Source: CAWBVG01 sp963792175 | GTDB lineage: Bacteria; Acidobacteriota; Vicinamibacteria; Vicinamibacterales; CAVVIG01 | Reading direction: 5' to 3' | NCBI GenBank assembly: GCA_963792175.1 | Contig: CAWBVG010000012.1 | Span: forward strand, 124,001 to 188,000 | DNA: 64,000 bases | Shown here: one piece after another, positions 1 through 11,321 of the stretch | How positions within the stretch are numbered: the stretch's first letter is position 1 | Layout: each line of letters starts with the position of its first letter | Translations under genes and position numbers: made by a program | Notes under the pieces: model-generated | Told to the model about the DNA's origin: nothing | Database searches by the model: none | The model's input: only the letters and a program-made list of their open reading frames with translations

Positions 1-139
1 TGAGCAGAATCCGCGTGCCACCGCGATGGCCCAGGGTGTTCATCAATTCGACGAACGGCGTGACGCCGTCCTCGAGGACCAGGCGGCCCTCGAGGTCCAG
101 GATAATCACGCCGCGGACCTCACGCTGGGTAATCTGCAT
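1..139 (-). CDS. STAS-domain protein (anti-sigma factor antagonist-like), C-terminus cut by window edge
   Basis: The reading frame starts at an ATG on the minus strand and leaves the window still open, so only about 46 residues are visible (MQITQREVRGVIILDLEGRL then VLEDGVTPFVELMNTLGHRG). The pattern of a short beta strand, 'ILDLEGRLVLEDG', and then a helix ending in 'G' is typical of the N-terminal half of STAS domains of the SpoIIAA/RsbV type. Those proteins bind anti-sigma factors. The conserved phosphorylatable serine would lie beyond the visible part, so activity cannot be judged. The family call rests on the fold-like pattern only. Confidence 0.6.
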   Translation of the reverse strand, partial: MQITQREVRGVIILDLEGRLVLEDGVTPFVELMNTLGHRGGTRILL

Positions 140-186
140 AACGGCAACGCAGCGGTGATTCTAGCATCTGCCACGTGTTTCGTGAC

Positions 187-1996
187 CTAGGTCTCGAGCG
201 CCGTCGGCCGCTTCAGGTGGAAACCGGCCGCGTCCTGATACGCCTTCGCCAGCGCGATCACGCTCCATCTCGCCGAACGGCCGCCCGTAGAACACCGCGT
301 TGGTCGGGCTGCCGTTCTCGGCGAATCCGTTGGGAATGTTGATCGCCGGATAGCAGGCCAGGTTGGCCATCGCGAAATGGCGCTGCGTCGGGCTTTGCGG
401 TCGCGGCGGTTCGCCGGTCGCCGCCCCAGGCGGCGTCGTCGCATCGGGTGCGGTCGTCCCCGTCGCTGCCGCGCCGCGGCCGCCGCGCCCGCCTTCGCCG
501 CCGGTGCTGTTCGACGCGACGACGTAGACGTCGACGTCCGCGGTCGCCTCGGCGAGCTGCGTCATCATCATCATGCGGGCGCGCTGCAGCTTCAGGTATT
601 CGACCGCCGGTACCAGCCGGCCGTTGTAGCGCCCGCCGCCCCGGGCCTCTTTCATCTTTCCGGTGCGCGCGGGCTCGTCGAAGAACACCGCCGACTCGAC
701 GCCGATCGCGCTGATGCCGTTGATGTTGAACGGCGTCTCGGGCACGGTCACCGGAATCAGGTTGGACACGCCGATCGATCGCAGCGTGTCCAGCGTGCGC
801 GCCGCGTTGCGCTTCGCGTCGGCGTTCGTGAGCTCGTCGAACGACGACTGAATGATGCCGACGCGCAGCTTCTTGACATCGAGCTGCGCGTTCCAGTTGA
901 ACGGGATGTCCGACACGCTCATGTCGCGTCCGTCAGGCTTCGCGATCGCCTGCATGACGATGGCGCAGTCCTCGGCATAGCGGCAGAGCGGGCCGAGGCG
1001 ATCCTGCGTCCACGACAGCGCCATGACGCCATATCGGCTGATGCGGCCGAACGTCGGCCGCAGCCCGGCGAGGCCGCAGCGCGCGGCGGGACTCAGAATC
1101 GAGCCGCTGGTCTCGGTGCCGATGCCGAATCCGATGCAGCCGGCGGCCGTCGCCGACGAGGGGCCGGCCGATGAGCCGCTCGATCCCTGCGCGAGATTCC
1201 ACGGGCTCTTGGTCTGGCCGCCGAACCATTGATCGCCGCTGGCGAGCTCGCCGGTGGCGACCTTCGCAATCAGCACGGCGCCCGCGTCGCGCAGCATCTC
1301 GACGACGCTGGCGTCGTAGTCGAACGACTGCTCCTTGAACGCCGGCGATCCCCAGGTGGTCTTGTAGCCTTTGACGGAGATGATGTCCTTGGCTCCCCAG
1401 GGAATGCCGTGGAGCGGTCCTTTGTACTTGCCGGCCGCAATCTCCGCGTCCGCGCGCGTCGCCTCGGCCCGCCCGTAGTCGTCGAGGAACGTGACCACGT
1501 TGTTCAGTTTGGCGTTGTAGCGATGGAGACGCGCCAGATACATCTCGGTGAGCTCGACCGAGGTGACCTGGCGCGTGCGAATCAGCTCCGCGAGATGACG
1601 GACCGGCCAGAACGCGGCGTCCTCGAGATTCGCCGGACGCTTCACCGCCGGCGCGGCGCTCAGCCGAAACGGCAGCTTCGTCCGATTCACCTCGATGCCG
1701 GGGACGATCGCGCTGAAGTGAAACGGCGGCGACACGTCGTTCGGAATGTGGATCGTCCGCAGCTCCTCGTAGCGGGTGAGATTCTGATTGGCGGCGTCGA
1801 CCATGCTCTTCACGTCGGCCTCGGTGAACTCGAGACCGGACAGCTTCATCGCGTCGGTCACCATCGCCGCGGTGAGCTTCTTCGCGTCCGCGTCCTGCAT
1901 CCGCGCCCACAGAATTCCGGGCGCCAGCGTCCCGCCAAGGCCCATGCTGGTGAAGTAGGCGAGGAATCGTCGCCTCGTTTCATTCAGGTTCGTCAT
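187..1996 (-). CDS. Secreted amidase (amidase signature family)
   Basis: Hydrolase of the amidase signature family, probably acting on amide bonds in the periplasm or outside the cell. The start is the ATG giving MTNLNETRRRFLAYFTSMGL, whose RRRF plus hydrophobic stretch looks like a Tat signal. The Ser-Ser-Lys triad is visible: Lys in GIPWGAKDI, the cis-Ser in SSGSSAG, and the nucleophilic Ser in TETSGSI. A low-complexity Gly/Arg/Pro/Thr insertion lies near the C-terminus, before QRHFAMANLACYPAINIPNG. Near position 268 an extra C shifts the frame. The true end reads VIALAKAYQDAAGFHLKRP and stops at 187. The open frame upstream of 1996 has no coding character. The substrate is unknown. Confidence 0.88.
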
Positions 1997-2029
1997 GCGG
2001 CATAGTATGGGCCAGAAAAGGAGCCAGCG

Positions 2030-2929
2030 ATGAGAGGAATGCTGATAGGCGTCGCGATCGCGGCGGTGTCCGGGGGCATCGTCCTCGCGCAACAGGACTT
2101 CAGCCAGGTCCAGATCAAGACGACGAAAATCGGGGGAAACTTCTACACCCTCGATGGATCGGGCGGCACGATCGGCGTGCTCGCCGGGCCGGACGGCGTG
2201 CTGATGGTCGACGCGCAGTTCGCGCCGTTGAGCGACAAAATTGTCGCGGCGATCAAACAGATTTCCGACGGCCGCATCCGCTTCCTCGTCAACACACACG
2301 TGCACGGCGATCACACCGGCGGCAACGAGAACATCGGCAAGCTCGGCGCGACCATCATGGCGCGCGAGAATCTGCGCGCGCGGTTGATGAAGCCGGCGCC
2401 GCTCGCCAACGGCCAGCCTGGCGTGCCGACCGCCGCCGTCGGCCTGCCGGTGGTCACCTACGACGCCCCGATCGTGTTTCACATGAACGGCGAGGACGTG
2501 CAGCTGATTCCGGTGCCGGTCGCCCACACCGACGGCGACACGATGGTCTATTTCCCGAACACCAACGTGATCATGACCGGCGACTTCTATCGCTCGACCG
2601 GATATCCGAACATCGACCGCGCCAATGGCGGCACGATGAACGGCATGCTGGCGGGCTTCGACGCGATCATCAAGCTCGCCCGTCCCGACACCAAGATCAT
2701 TCCAGGCCATGGCGCCATCGTGGACAAGACCGCGGTGGCGGCGCACAAGGCGATGATGGAGGGGGTGCGCGACAAGGTGGCGCCGCTCGTGCGCCAGGGC
2801 AAGACGCAGGAAGAAGTCGTCGCGGCGAAACTGACGGCGGAGTTCGACAGCAAAGTCACCGGCGCCACACCGATGACCGCCGACCGCTTCGTCGGTCAGC
2901 TGTACCAGGAGCTCAAGAGTTCGCGTTGA
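2030..2929 (+). CDS. Secreted metallo-beta-lactamase-fold hydrolase
   Basis: 299-residue MBL-fold enzyme. It has an N-terminal signal peptide (MRGMLIGVAIAAVSGGIVLA), the zinc motif THVHGDHTGGNE near residue 92, a further metal-ligand region AHTDGDTMVYF, the Asp in TGDFY and a late His in IPGHGAIV. A purine-rich ribosome site (aggagcc) precedes the ATG. The gene diverges from the amidase (start 1996), so the 33 bp between them should hold both promoters. Its 3' end overlaps the end of the convergent permease gene by 17 bp. The family includes lactamases, lactonases and other hydrolases, and the substrate cannot be told from sequence. Confidence 0.9.
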   Translation: MRGMLIGVAIAAVSGGIVLAQQDFSQVQIKTTKIGGNFYTLDGSGGTIGVLAGPDGVLMVDAQFAPLSDKIVAAIKQISDGRIRFLVNTHVHGDHTGGNENIGKLGATIMARENLRARLMKPAPLANGQPGVPTAAVGLPVVTYDAPIVFHMNGEDVQLIPVPVAHTDGDTMVYFPNTNVIMTGDFYRSTGYPNIDRANGGTMNGMLAGFDAIIKLARPDTKIIPGHGAIVDKTAVAAHKAMMEGVRDKVAPLVRQGKTQEEVVAAKLTAEFDSKVTGATPMTADRFVGQLYQELKSSR

Positions 2930-5376
2930 TGGCCTTGAGCGGATCGAGCCGCCGCGCCTGACGGATCGGCAGGTAGCAGGCGAGAGCCGCCAGCAGCACG
3001 AGCAACACCGGTGCGGCGATGAACGTGGCCGGGTCGCTCGTTCCGACGCCAAAGAGCATCGTCGACAACGCGCGCGCGACGGCGAATGAGCCGGCGAGGC
3101 CGAGCACCATGCCGAGCGCCGCGATCGTCAAGCCGTTGCGCAGCAGTCGCGCTGTGGCCTGTTGCGGCGTGGCGCCGAGCGCCATTCGCAACCCGATCTC
3201 CGGAGTGTGCTGCTGCGCGCTGTAGGCCATCGTGCCGTACAGCCCCGTCATGGCCAGCAGGACGGCCATGGCGCCAAACAGGCCGAGCAGCCACGCGCGA
3301 AAGCGCGGTTGACCGACCGCCTCCGCGAACAGGTCGTCCAGACCACGAAGCGGCGGGACGGGAATCGTGCCATCCAGGCTCCACACGGTTTGTCTGACCT
3401 CGCGGGTGAGAGCCTGGGCATCGAGCCGGCTGCGAAGCACCACCGCCATCGAGGGCCACGGCATCTGCGCGTGGGGCACGAACATCTGCGGTTCGGCCGC
3501 ACGCTCGACCGCGAAATGACGCACGTCGCCGACGACTCCCACGATTTCGCGCACGGTCTGTTGACGCGGCACGATCGAGAGATCGTGCGCGATGCGGCGG
3601 CCGATCGGGTTGTCATTCGGCCAGAAGCGGCGGGCCATCGTTTCGTTGATGATGACGACGCCAGGCGTGTCCGCCCCGTCACGCTCCGTGAACCAACGCC
3701 CGGCTTTGAGCGGTACGCCAATGACGGCGAAGTAGTCGCTGCTGACGACGTGCAGCGGGGCGGAGGGCCGCTCGGCCGCAGGAACCGGCGCCTGACCGGG
3801 AATCGAGAACGTGCTGTCGTCGACGAAAAAGCTTGCGCGAGGATCGAGAGGCAGGCCGAGCGTCACTGCCGCCGCCTCCACGCCAGGAACGTTCCGCAGC
3901 GCCTGGACCAGCGACTCGAAGAACGCGGCGCTCGATGCAGCCGCCGTGCGGCCCGGCGGCAGCTCGACTCTGTCGATCGTGAGCACAGCGGCCGATCGGA
4001 ATCCGACATCCACTCGCTGCATGCGCGCGAAGCTCTGGATGAGCAGCGTGGCGCCGATCATCAGCATCAGCGATAACGCGATTTCGCCGACCACGAGTGC
4101 CTGCCGGGCCCGTTGCTGCGAGCCTGCGACGAGGCCGCGGCCCGACGCGGCCAGCGCATCGTGCAGCCGATGCGAACGCACCAGGAACGCTGGCGCGAGT
4201 CCAAAGAGCAACCCGGCTGCCGTCGCGATCAGCAGCGTAAAGGCCATCACGCCGGCGTCAATGCGTACCTGTTCCAGCCGCGGAATCCCGGGCGGCGCCA
4301 CGCGCAACAACACGTCGAGCAGCCACGCGCTGACGACCAGGCCGATTCCACCGCCGGCCAGCGCGAGGACCAGGCTCTCGGTGAACATCTGACGCGCGAG
4401 CCGCGCGCGGTCGGCGCCCAGTGCCATCCGGATCGTGATCTCCCGCGATCGTCTGATCGCGCGCACGAGCAGGAGGCTTGCAATGTTGGCGCACGCAATC
4501 AGCAATACGCACGCGACGGCGCCGAGCAACAGCAGCAGCGCCGGTCGGATTGTGTCCGACGATGGCATCTTGCAGGCTTTCCACCGACAGTTCGGTGTGG
4601 CGATTGGTGTCGGGATAGGCCCGCGCGAGCCGCGCGCCGACGGTTGCGAATTCTGCCCGCGCCTGCTCGGTGGTGACGCCGGGTTTCAGCCGACCGACGA
4701 TGCTCAGAATGTTGTAGCCGCGATACGCGCCGGGTGTAATCGCGGGGTTCGGCGGTTGCGTGCGCGACAGCCTGAGCGGCAGCCACAGCTCCGTGCCCGC
4801 GACCGGAAACGCGAAGGTCGGGGGCATCACCCCGACAATGAGGGTCGGCACACCGTCGAGGGTCAGCTCGCGACCGATGGCGGCAGGGTCGGCGCCGAAT
4901 CGGCGCTGCCACAGACCGTGCCCGATCACCGCGACTCGCCTCGCGCCCGCTACGTCGTCGTCGGCGAGGAACGCGCGGCCGGCGATGGGGCCGACACCGG
5001 CCACGTCGAAGATCGAGGACGAGCACGTCGCCGCCAGTACTTTTTCGGGATTGCCTCCCGTTCCCGTGATGGTGACATTCGGAGTCCAGTACGCGGCAAG
5101 TGTCACCGACGTCTGTGTCTGTTCCCGCAGATCGAAGTAGTTGGGCGGCGACACCAATTGGCGCTGTCCCGTCTCGGCGTTGCGTTGCGACACGTCGAGC
5201 AGCTCCGACGCGTGCGGATAATCGAGTGGCCGCAGCAGCACGCCGTACACGAAACTGAAGATCGCGCTGTTGGCGCCCATGCCGAGGCCAAGGACTGCGA
5301 GTACTACGAGGGTGAACAGCGGCTCTTTCGCGTAACCACGAACGGCGACGCGAATGTCCTGCCAGAGGGAGCTCAT
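2913..5376 (-). CDS. ADOP-type ABC transporter permease (FtsX/MacB-like, duplicated)
   Basis: Large inner-membrane permease of the acidobacterial 'duplicated orphan permease' type, about 820 residues. It begins MSSLWQDIRVAVRGYAKEPL, followed by a first membrane helix (FTLVVLAVLGLGMGANSAIF) and a MacB periplasmic core domain. An FtsX unit follows (VACVLLIACANIASLLLVRA, REITIRMALGA), then a second periplasmic domain and a second FtsX unit (HTPEIGLRMALGATPQQATA), ending in LDPLKAINANS. The family is linked to efflux or lipoprotein extrusion. No ABC ATPase gene is adjacent, which is usual for ADOPs. One frameshift lies near 4555, between SLQDAIVGHNPTGAA and the LLLLLGAVACVLLIAC helix. Convergent with the MBL hydrolase gene. 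Confidence 0.88.
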
Positions 5377-5490
5377 TCGCCGGTGTCCAGCAATGGCTGT
5401 GCCCGCGGCAGCCTGGGAAATGGCAGGGAAGCGGCCGGACTTCCACGGCGAACACGCGCGTCGTGTCCGGCCGTGGGAATCCGGCGTTCG

Positions 5491-6529
5491 CTATTGCTTG
5501 TTTCCGAGGACAAGGATGGAGAACGAATCCGGGATCATCGTCGCCGCGGCCCGCGCGGCCGCCGGCGGGCGGCGGTGCCGGCGGCGGGCCGTATTCCGCG
5601 GCAATCACGTAGATCTGATTCGTCTTCGAATCGAGAGTCAGCGTCTTGCCGCCGACCTTGGTCTGCACCGTCTGGGCGACCTCGAAGCTCGTCGGACTCT
5701 TTTCCTTGATCACGGTCAGCGTGCCGTCGCCCTGCGAGCTGAACGTCTCCATCGTCGCGGGATTGAAAACCGCGCCGTCCACCCCGGCGCCGATCGGCAG
5801 CGTCGTGAGGATCTTGCCCTGCGTTGTCATGATCACCATCGTCGGCGTGTTCCGGCACCCGACGAAGAGGATCTGGTTCTTGACGTCGAACGCCAGGCCT
5901 GCCGGCACCCTCGCCTTCTCCGAGATGTCGTAATGCGCGGTCACCTGCAGCGCCTTGGTATCGACGACGGCGACGTTGTCCTTGTCTTCGATGTCGACGT
6001 AGATATGGCCGTTGCCATCGGTGACCGCTTGCTCCGGCGCGCCTCCGAGATCCAGCGTCCCGACGACCGATCCGTCCCTGGCGTCGATGATGGTCGCGTT
6101 CGGCGCGCTGTGGCTGAACACCCAGACGCGCTGGTTGAACGGATCGAACAGGATGCCGTCCGGATTGCCCTGGACGTCGATCGTCTTGAGCACGGCGAGC
6201 GTCTTCGTGTCCCACATCGCGACCGGCTTGCTGCTGCTGAAGCCGTGGCCCGATTTCGGATCGACGGCGACGCCGCGCGCGTTGGTGTTGGGAATTTCGC
6301 CGGCCGGCTCGAGCGTGTCGAGGTTGAAGACGGTGACCCGTGCGCCCTGGCCGCTGCGGGGGATATAGAGTCGCCGCCCGACCGCATCGGCGAAGACGTA
6401 GTCGAATCCGCCGGTTCCTCCGACTTTCGCCGTCCTTAGAATCCTGTAAGGACCGCTCGAAGCGGGCTGCGCGAAGCTGACCGACGCCGATATCCCGATT
6501 GCCGCCAGCACGACAGAGATTCGTGTCAT
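5491..6529 (-). CDS. YncE-like secreted beta-propeller protein
   Basis: Secreted repeat protein of about 345 residues. It starts MTRISVVLAAIGISASVSFA (signal peptide) with a good ribosome site, GAGAGGTGACC, before the ATG. The body consists of YVTN/YncE-type blades: 'RRLYIPRSGQGARVTVFNLD', 'DGILFDPFNQRVWVFSHSAP', 'HIYVDIEDKDNVAVVDTKAL', 'TLTLDSKTNQIYVIAAEYGP'. Such propellers usually act as binding scaffolds, and no catalytic site is visible. The last 15 residues are displaced by a one-base shift near 5525. The restored end reads PDSFSILVLGNKQ and stops at 5491. It lies upstream of the ADOP permease on the same strand with a 114-bp gap. Confidence 0.82.
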
Positions 6530-6621
6530 GGTCACCTCTCCTGATTCGCGCCATCCTACCGCCCTGCACATGAAGCCAGGGTAACAATGCGGAAGGCGCC
6601 GCTCGCGGCTATGATGGCGGC

Positions 6622-6978
6622 ATGGCCGACCGCGGCAAGGCGCGGCTCGTCTACTCCACGGGACTCGGGCGGATGTGCGCCGGCTGCGGCTGGCCCGAGG
6701 CGGACTGTCAGTGCAGCCGCACGGCCGCCACCGAGTCGGTTCCCACCCGCATCGTCGCGAAGCTCAGAATGGAAAAGAAGGGCCGCGGCGGGAAGACGGT
6801 CACGGTTGTCGACAACCTGCCGAACAATGCGGCGTTTCTGAAGGAACTCTGTCAGGATCTGAAACGCACCTGCGGAACCGGCGGCACGGTCGTGGATGGC
6901 GCCATCGAGCTTCAGGGGGATCTTCGCGATCGCGTGCGCGCGCGGCTGACGGCTCGAGGCATGACCGTCAAAGGTTGA
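6622..6978 (+). CDS. yciH: SUI1/eIF1-like translation factor (YciH family)
   Basis: 118-residue protein. An N-terminal Cys-rich segment (CAGCGWPEADCQCS) is followed by a SUI1 domain: MEKKGRGGKTVTVVDNL, then LKRTCGTGGTVVDGAIELQGD. This is the layout of bacterial YciH, a homologue of eukaryotic eIF1 that influences start-site fidelity in vitro. Its role in bacteria is uncertain. The length matches the family. The next gene begins 4 bp after its stop, so the two may be cotranscribed, although their functions look unrelated. Confidence 0.9.
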   Translation: MADRGKARLVYSTGLGRMCAGCGWPEADCQCSRTAATESVPTRIVAKLRMEKKGRGGKTVTVVDNLPNNAAFLKELCQDLKRTCGTGGTVVDGAIELQGDLRDRVRARLTARGMTVKG

Positions 6979-6982
6979 TGTG

Positions 6983-8448
6983 ATGCGACTTCCGATCGTG
7001 ATGCTGATCGTGATGGCGCAGGCGCCGTCCAGCCCCCCTCAATTCGAGCTGGTGCAGCCAGAGCTGTTCGCCGCCGCCGGGGGGCAGCCCAACGCCTGGG
7101 CGGACATCGATGGCGACGGCGATCTGGATCTGTTCGTTGGATTCCAGGAAGGGAAGCCCAATCGCTTGTATCGCAACGACGGCGGAAAATTCGTGGAGAT
7201 CGCGGCGGCGGCGGGGATTGCCGACCTCCCCGACACACGCGCCGCGGCGTGGGGCGACTTCGACGGCGACGGCCACGTCGATCTGTACGTCGGCTTCACA
7301 CGCCGCTCGGGAACGCGCAACCGACTCTATCGCAACGATGGCGATGGCACCCACTTCACGGACGTCGCCGCGGCCCTCGGCGTCGATGCGATGGGCGAAA
7401 CGCGCCAGGTGTCGTGGATCGACTACGACAACGACGGCGACCTCGATCTGTTCGTCGCGTTCCGTGACGCGCCGAACATGCTGTTCCGCAACGACGGCGG
7501 TAAGTTCACCAGCGTCGGCAAGGAGCTCGGCATCGACGATCCGCGCCGCACAGTTGGTGCGGTGTGGTTCGACTTCGACGAAGACGGAGATCTGGATCTG
7601 TTCGTGGCCAACCAGAACGGCGATGCCAACGGACTGTTTCGCAACGACGGCGTGCGGTTCGTGGACGTGGCGCGCCGAGCTCGGTGTCGACGCGCCGGGC
7701 CGGCCGGAGACTGCCGGCAGCAACGGTCCCAGCGTCGCCGACGTCGATGGCGACGGCCACCTGGATCTCTTCGTGGCGGGCTATGGCGGCAACTTCCTCT
7801 ACCGCAACCTTGGTCGCGGACGGTTCGTCGAAGCGGCGGCCGAGTACGGCGTGCAGGGCGGAGACAAGGCGACGCCGTCGCGATGGGGAGACTACGACAA
7901 CGACGGCCGTCCCGATCTCTACGTCTCGTCGTATGTCGATCAGCCGATCAAGGAGCGCGACTTTCTGTTTCATCGTGAAAGCGGCGGCCGGTTCGTGGAT
8001 GTGCTGCCGACACTGAAGCTGCCGAAGGGCGCCACGCACGGCGTCCAGTGGGTGGATTTCGACAACGACGGCGATCTCGATCTGTCGCTCACCAACAACA
8101 ACCCGACTGGCGCGCATCCGCTGTACAGGAATCTGCTCGACCCGGCACGCGCGAGGCAGTCGGTCGAAGTCCGGGTCGTGGACGATCGAGGCCGGGATAC
8201 GCGGGCTGGGTCAGAGGTGCGCGTCTATGCCGCTGGCACGCGGCGGCTGCTCGGCGCCGGTCTCGTCGATACCGGCAGCGGCTACTGCTCGCAGAACGTG
8301 ATGCCCGTGCACATCGGCCTGGGATCCGTCGACGCGTGTGGACATCGAAGTGACGTCGATGTCGAAGATGCGCCGCGTCGTGACGCGGCAGGCGGGCGTT
8401 ACACCGGGTCGGGGCGTGTTGACGGTTCGTACGCCGGCATTCCGTTAG
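6983..8448 (+). CDS. FG-GAP/VCBS repeat protein with ASPIC/UnbV-like C-terminus
   Basis: Secreted calcium-binding repeat protein of about 488 residues. After a short signal peptide (MRLPIVMLIVMAQA) come seven FG-GAP-type repeats with DxDxDGxxDL cores: ADIDGDGDLDLFVG, GDFDGDGHVDLYVG, IDYDNDGDLDLFVA, FDFDEDGDLDLFVA, ADVDGDGHLDLFVA, GDYDNDGRPDLYVS, VDFDNDGDLDLSLT. The tail (VEVRVVDDRGRDTRAGSEVRVY ... PVHIGLG) resembles the ASPIC/UnbV or CRTAC domain. Frames break near 7672, where an extra C precedes GCCGAGCTC, and near 8333. The restored end reads VTPGRGVLTVRTPAFR and stops at 8448. It probably forms a seven-bladed propeller. The ligand is unknown. Confidence 0.88.
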
Positions 8449-8542
8449 AATGCCGGTCGGCCGCCGCGCTGTTTCCAGAGTCTGAGTCTCGCGCTTTCTC
8501 GTTGGTTGCCGTGGGGCTTTGCCACTACGATCGCCTCACCTA

Positions 8543-11278
8543 ATGCCCCTGTCTGCTGGCACCCGCCTCGGCCCGTACGAGATCCTCTCTGCCCTTGGCG
8601 CCGGCGGGATGGGCGAGGTGTACAGAGCGCGCGACACGCGCCTCAAACGCGAGGTGGCGTTCAAGGTCCTCCCTGACACGTTCTCGCACGACCCTGGTCG
8701 CGTCGCTCGGTTTCAGCGCGAAGCGGAGCTCCTCGCGACACTCAATCACCCAAACATCGCTGCGGTGTACGGCGTGGAGCTGGGCGACCCTTCGAAGGCT
8801 CCGAGCAGGTGACGCTGACCGGCATCGTCATGGAGCTGGTCGAGGGCGAGCACACTCGCCGACCTGATCGCCCGCGGCCCGATCGCCGTCGACCGACGCG
8901 CTTACCACTCGCGCGGCAGATCGCGGAGGCGCTCGAAGCTGCGCACGAGCAGGGGATCATCCATCGCGATCTCAAGCCGGCGAACATCAAAGTGCGCGAG
9001 GACGGTACGGTGAAGGTGCTCGACTTCGGGTTGGCGAAGGCGACGGACGCCGCAAGTGGTCCGCCCTTCGACCTCATGAACTCGCCGACGATCACATCAC
9101 CCGCAATGATGACCGGTGTCGGCGTCATCATCGGCACCGCGGCGTATATGAGCCCGAGCAGGCCAAGGGCCGGCCTGCCGACAAGCGCAGCGACATCTGG
9201 GCGTTCGGCTGCGTGCTCTACGAGATGCTCACCGGCACGCGCGCGTTCAAGGGCGAGGACGTTACGGATGTGCTCGCGCGGATCCTGGAACGGGATCCGG
9301 ACTTCGACGCGCTCCCGCATGCCACCCCGCCGGCCATCCGGCGATTGTTGCGCCGGAGCCTCGAGAAGGACCGGAAGCGTCGCCTGCCGGATATCGGCGT
9401 CGCGACGCTGGAGATCGACGAGGCGTTGACGACGCCTGCGGAACAGGTTGTTGCGCCGGCGGCCCAGGCGCGGCGTGTCGACTGGCGCGTCGGGATTGGT
9501 GGGGCCGTACTGGCTCTCGCCGTGGCTGCGACGGCCGCGACGCTCTACGTTCGCCGTTCGGTGTCCGAACCCGTCGTGACGCGGCTCGAGATCAGCACGC
9601 CGGGAGCGGGCCTCCCATTCCAGTTTGCCCTGTCACCTGACGGCCGACGGTTGGCCTATATAACGGGCGCGCAACAACAGCTGGCCGTGCGGTCGCTCGA
9701 TCAGGTCGGGGTCCAGATCCTCGCCGGGGACCGAGGGCGCGTTCTCTCCGTTCTGGGCGCCGGACAGCCGGACCATTGGGTTTACGACTAACGGCAAGCT
9801 CAAGCGGGTCGATCTCTCCGGCGGCGCGCCGCAAGTGATCGTAGAGGCAGGTGGTGTCCGCGCTGGGACGTGGAACGGCGAGGGCGTCATCGTGTTTGCC
9901 AGCACCGGCAGCGGACTCATGCGCGTGTCAGCCACTGGTGGGACACCGGTGGAGGTCACGCACCTGGCACCTGGCCAGCCCAGTCACCGGTGGCCGCAGT
10001 TCTTACCCGATGGCCGGCACGTCCTCTTTCTGGTCGTCGGGCGGCGGACCGGCGCCAAGCCACGGGATCTACGTGGCCTCGCTCGATGGCGGCGAGCCGA
10101 GGCGGGTCGTGGCGGCGGAACAAAACGCGATGTACGCCCCGCCCGGCTATCTGTTGCGCGTCTCCCAAGGCGTACTCGTCGCGCAGCGGTTTGACGCCGC
10201 GCGGGCCACCGTGACGGGCGACCCATTGCCGCTCGCCCAAGCGGTCGGCCAAAACGACGGGCAGGGTCTCAGCGCCTTTTCTGTGTCGGCGGCGGGCATC
10301 CTGGCGCACCGGTCGGGGGCAGCGGCCGGAACCAGGCGCCAACTGACCTGGTTCGATCGGGCCGGCAAAGTGTTGGGGACGGTCGGCCAGCCGGACGACA
10401 ACAATCCGACCAGCCCGGCACTCGCGCCGGATGAACGTCGCGTCGCGAACAGCCGGACCGTGCAGGGGAACCCCGATATCTGGTTGATCGAGGTAGGCCG
10501 TGACGTCACCACCCGGTTCACCTTCGATCCGGCCGCCGAGTTTTCGCCGATCTGGTCGCCGGACGGAAGCCGCGTGGTGTTTCGTTCGACTCGAAACGGC
10601 GCGTCCGACCTGTTCGTCAAGCCGGCGAATGGCGCCGCCGACGAGCAGCCGCTGCTCGTCTCGCCCCAGGCCAAGACCCCGCTCGACTGGTCGCGCGATG
10701 GCCGCTTTCTGTTGTATGCCAATCAGGACCCCAAGACGCAGTCAGATCTCTGGGTGTTACCAATGGCCCCATCCACCGGGGCGGGCGACGCGCGCAAGCC
10801 GTTTCCCATCGTGCAAACGAGCTTCGACGAAACACAAGGACAGTTTTCTCCCGACGGCCGCTGGCTCGCCTATACGTCGAACGAATCAGGCAGTGACGAA
10901 GTCTTTGTCCGGCCCTTCCCCGAGTCCGGCGGCGGCCATTGGCAGGTGTCGGCGGGCGGCGGCAGTCAGCCGCGCTGGCGGTCGGACGGGAAGGAACTGT
11001 TCTACGTGGCGTCGAATGCTCGGTTGATGGCCGTGCCGATTCGCGCCACGCCAGATGGCCGCGCGGTGGACGTGGGCACGGCCATGGCGCTGTTCCCGAC
11101 CCGGCTGGCCAGCGGCGCAGGTATCACCCTGACGGGCTCGCCATCCCGAGCGTTGTACGCCGTGACTCGCGACGGTCGATTTCTGATGAATGTCAACGCC
11201 GACGCTGGTGCCGTCGACGTCGCGCCACTCACGGTCGTCCTGAATTGGCAATCCGCGCTTGGCGCGCGCGAAAGGTGA
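8543..11278 (+). CDS. Membrane Ser/Thr protein kinase with periplasmic TolB-like propeller
   Basis: PknB-type receptor kinase of about 905 residues. The ATG at 8543 gives MPLSAGTRLGPYEILSALGA. Kinase motifs are the Gly loop GAGGMGEV, Lys in VAFKVL, HRDLKPANIKV, DFGLAK, and AAYMSP for the usual APE region. A transmembrane helix follows (VGIGGAVLALAVAATAATLYV), then WD40/TolB-like blades (FQFALSPDGRRLAYITG, PIWSPDGSRVVFRSTRNG, GQFSPDGRWLAYTSNESGSD). This layout is abundant in acidobacteria and is thought to sense extracellular signals. At least five frameshifts occur, near 8795, 8851, 8895, 9160 and between 9730 and 10060. At 8851 one extra C explains the shift. The cognate signal is unknown. 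Confidence 0.86.
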
Positions 11279-11321
11279 TGAACATCGGCCCGGTTGTTCG
11301 GCCCTGAAACGCGCACGCGCT

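Noticed and set aside
1997..3052. Upstream extension of the amidase frame to 3052
   Set aside because: The extension overlaps the MBL hydrolase gene, is Arg/His-rich and has no domain. The Tat signal begins at the ATG at 1996.
4499..5490. Downstream readthrough of the YncE-like frame into the permease gene
   Set aside because: Caused by a one-base shift near 5525. The restored frame stops at 5491 and the permease frame explains the rest.
11279..11321. GGCC-rich stretch between the kinase and pseudouridine synthase as a terminator
   Set aside because: The complementary arms are short and irregular with no T-run. Not strong enough to call.
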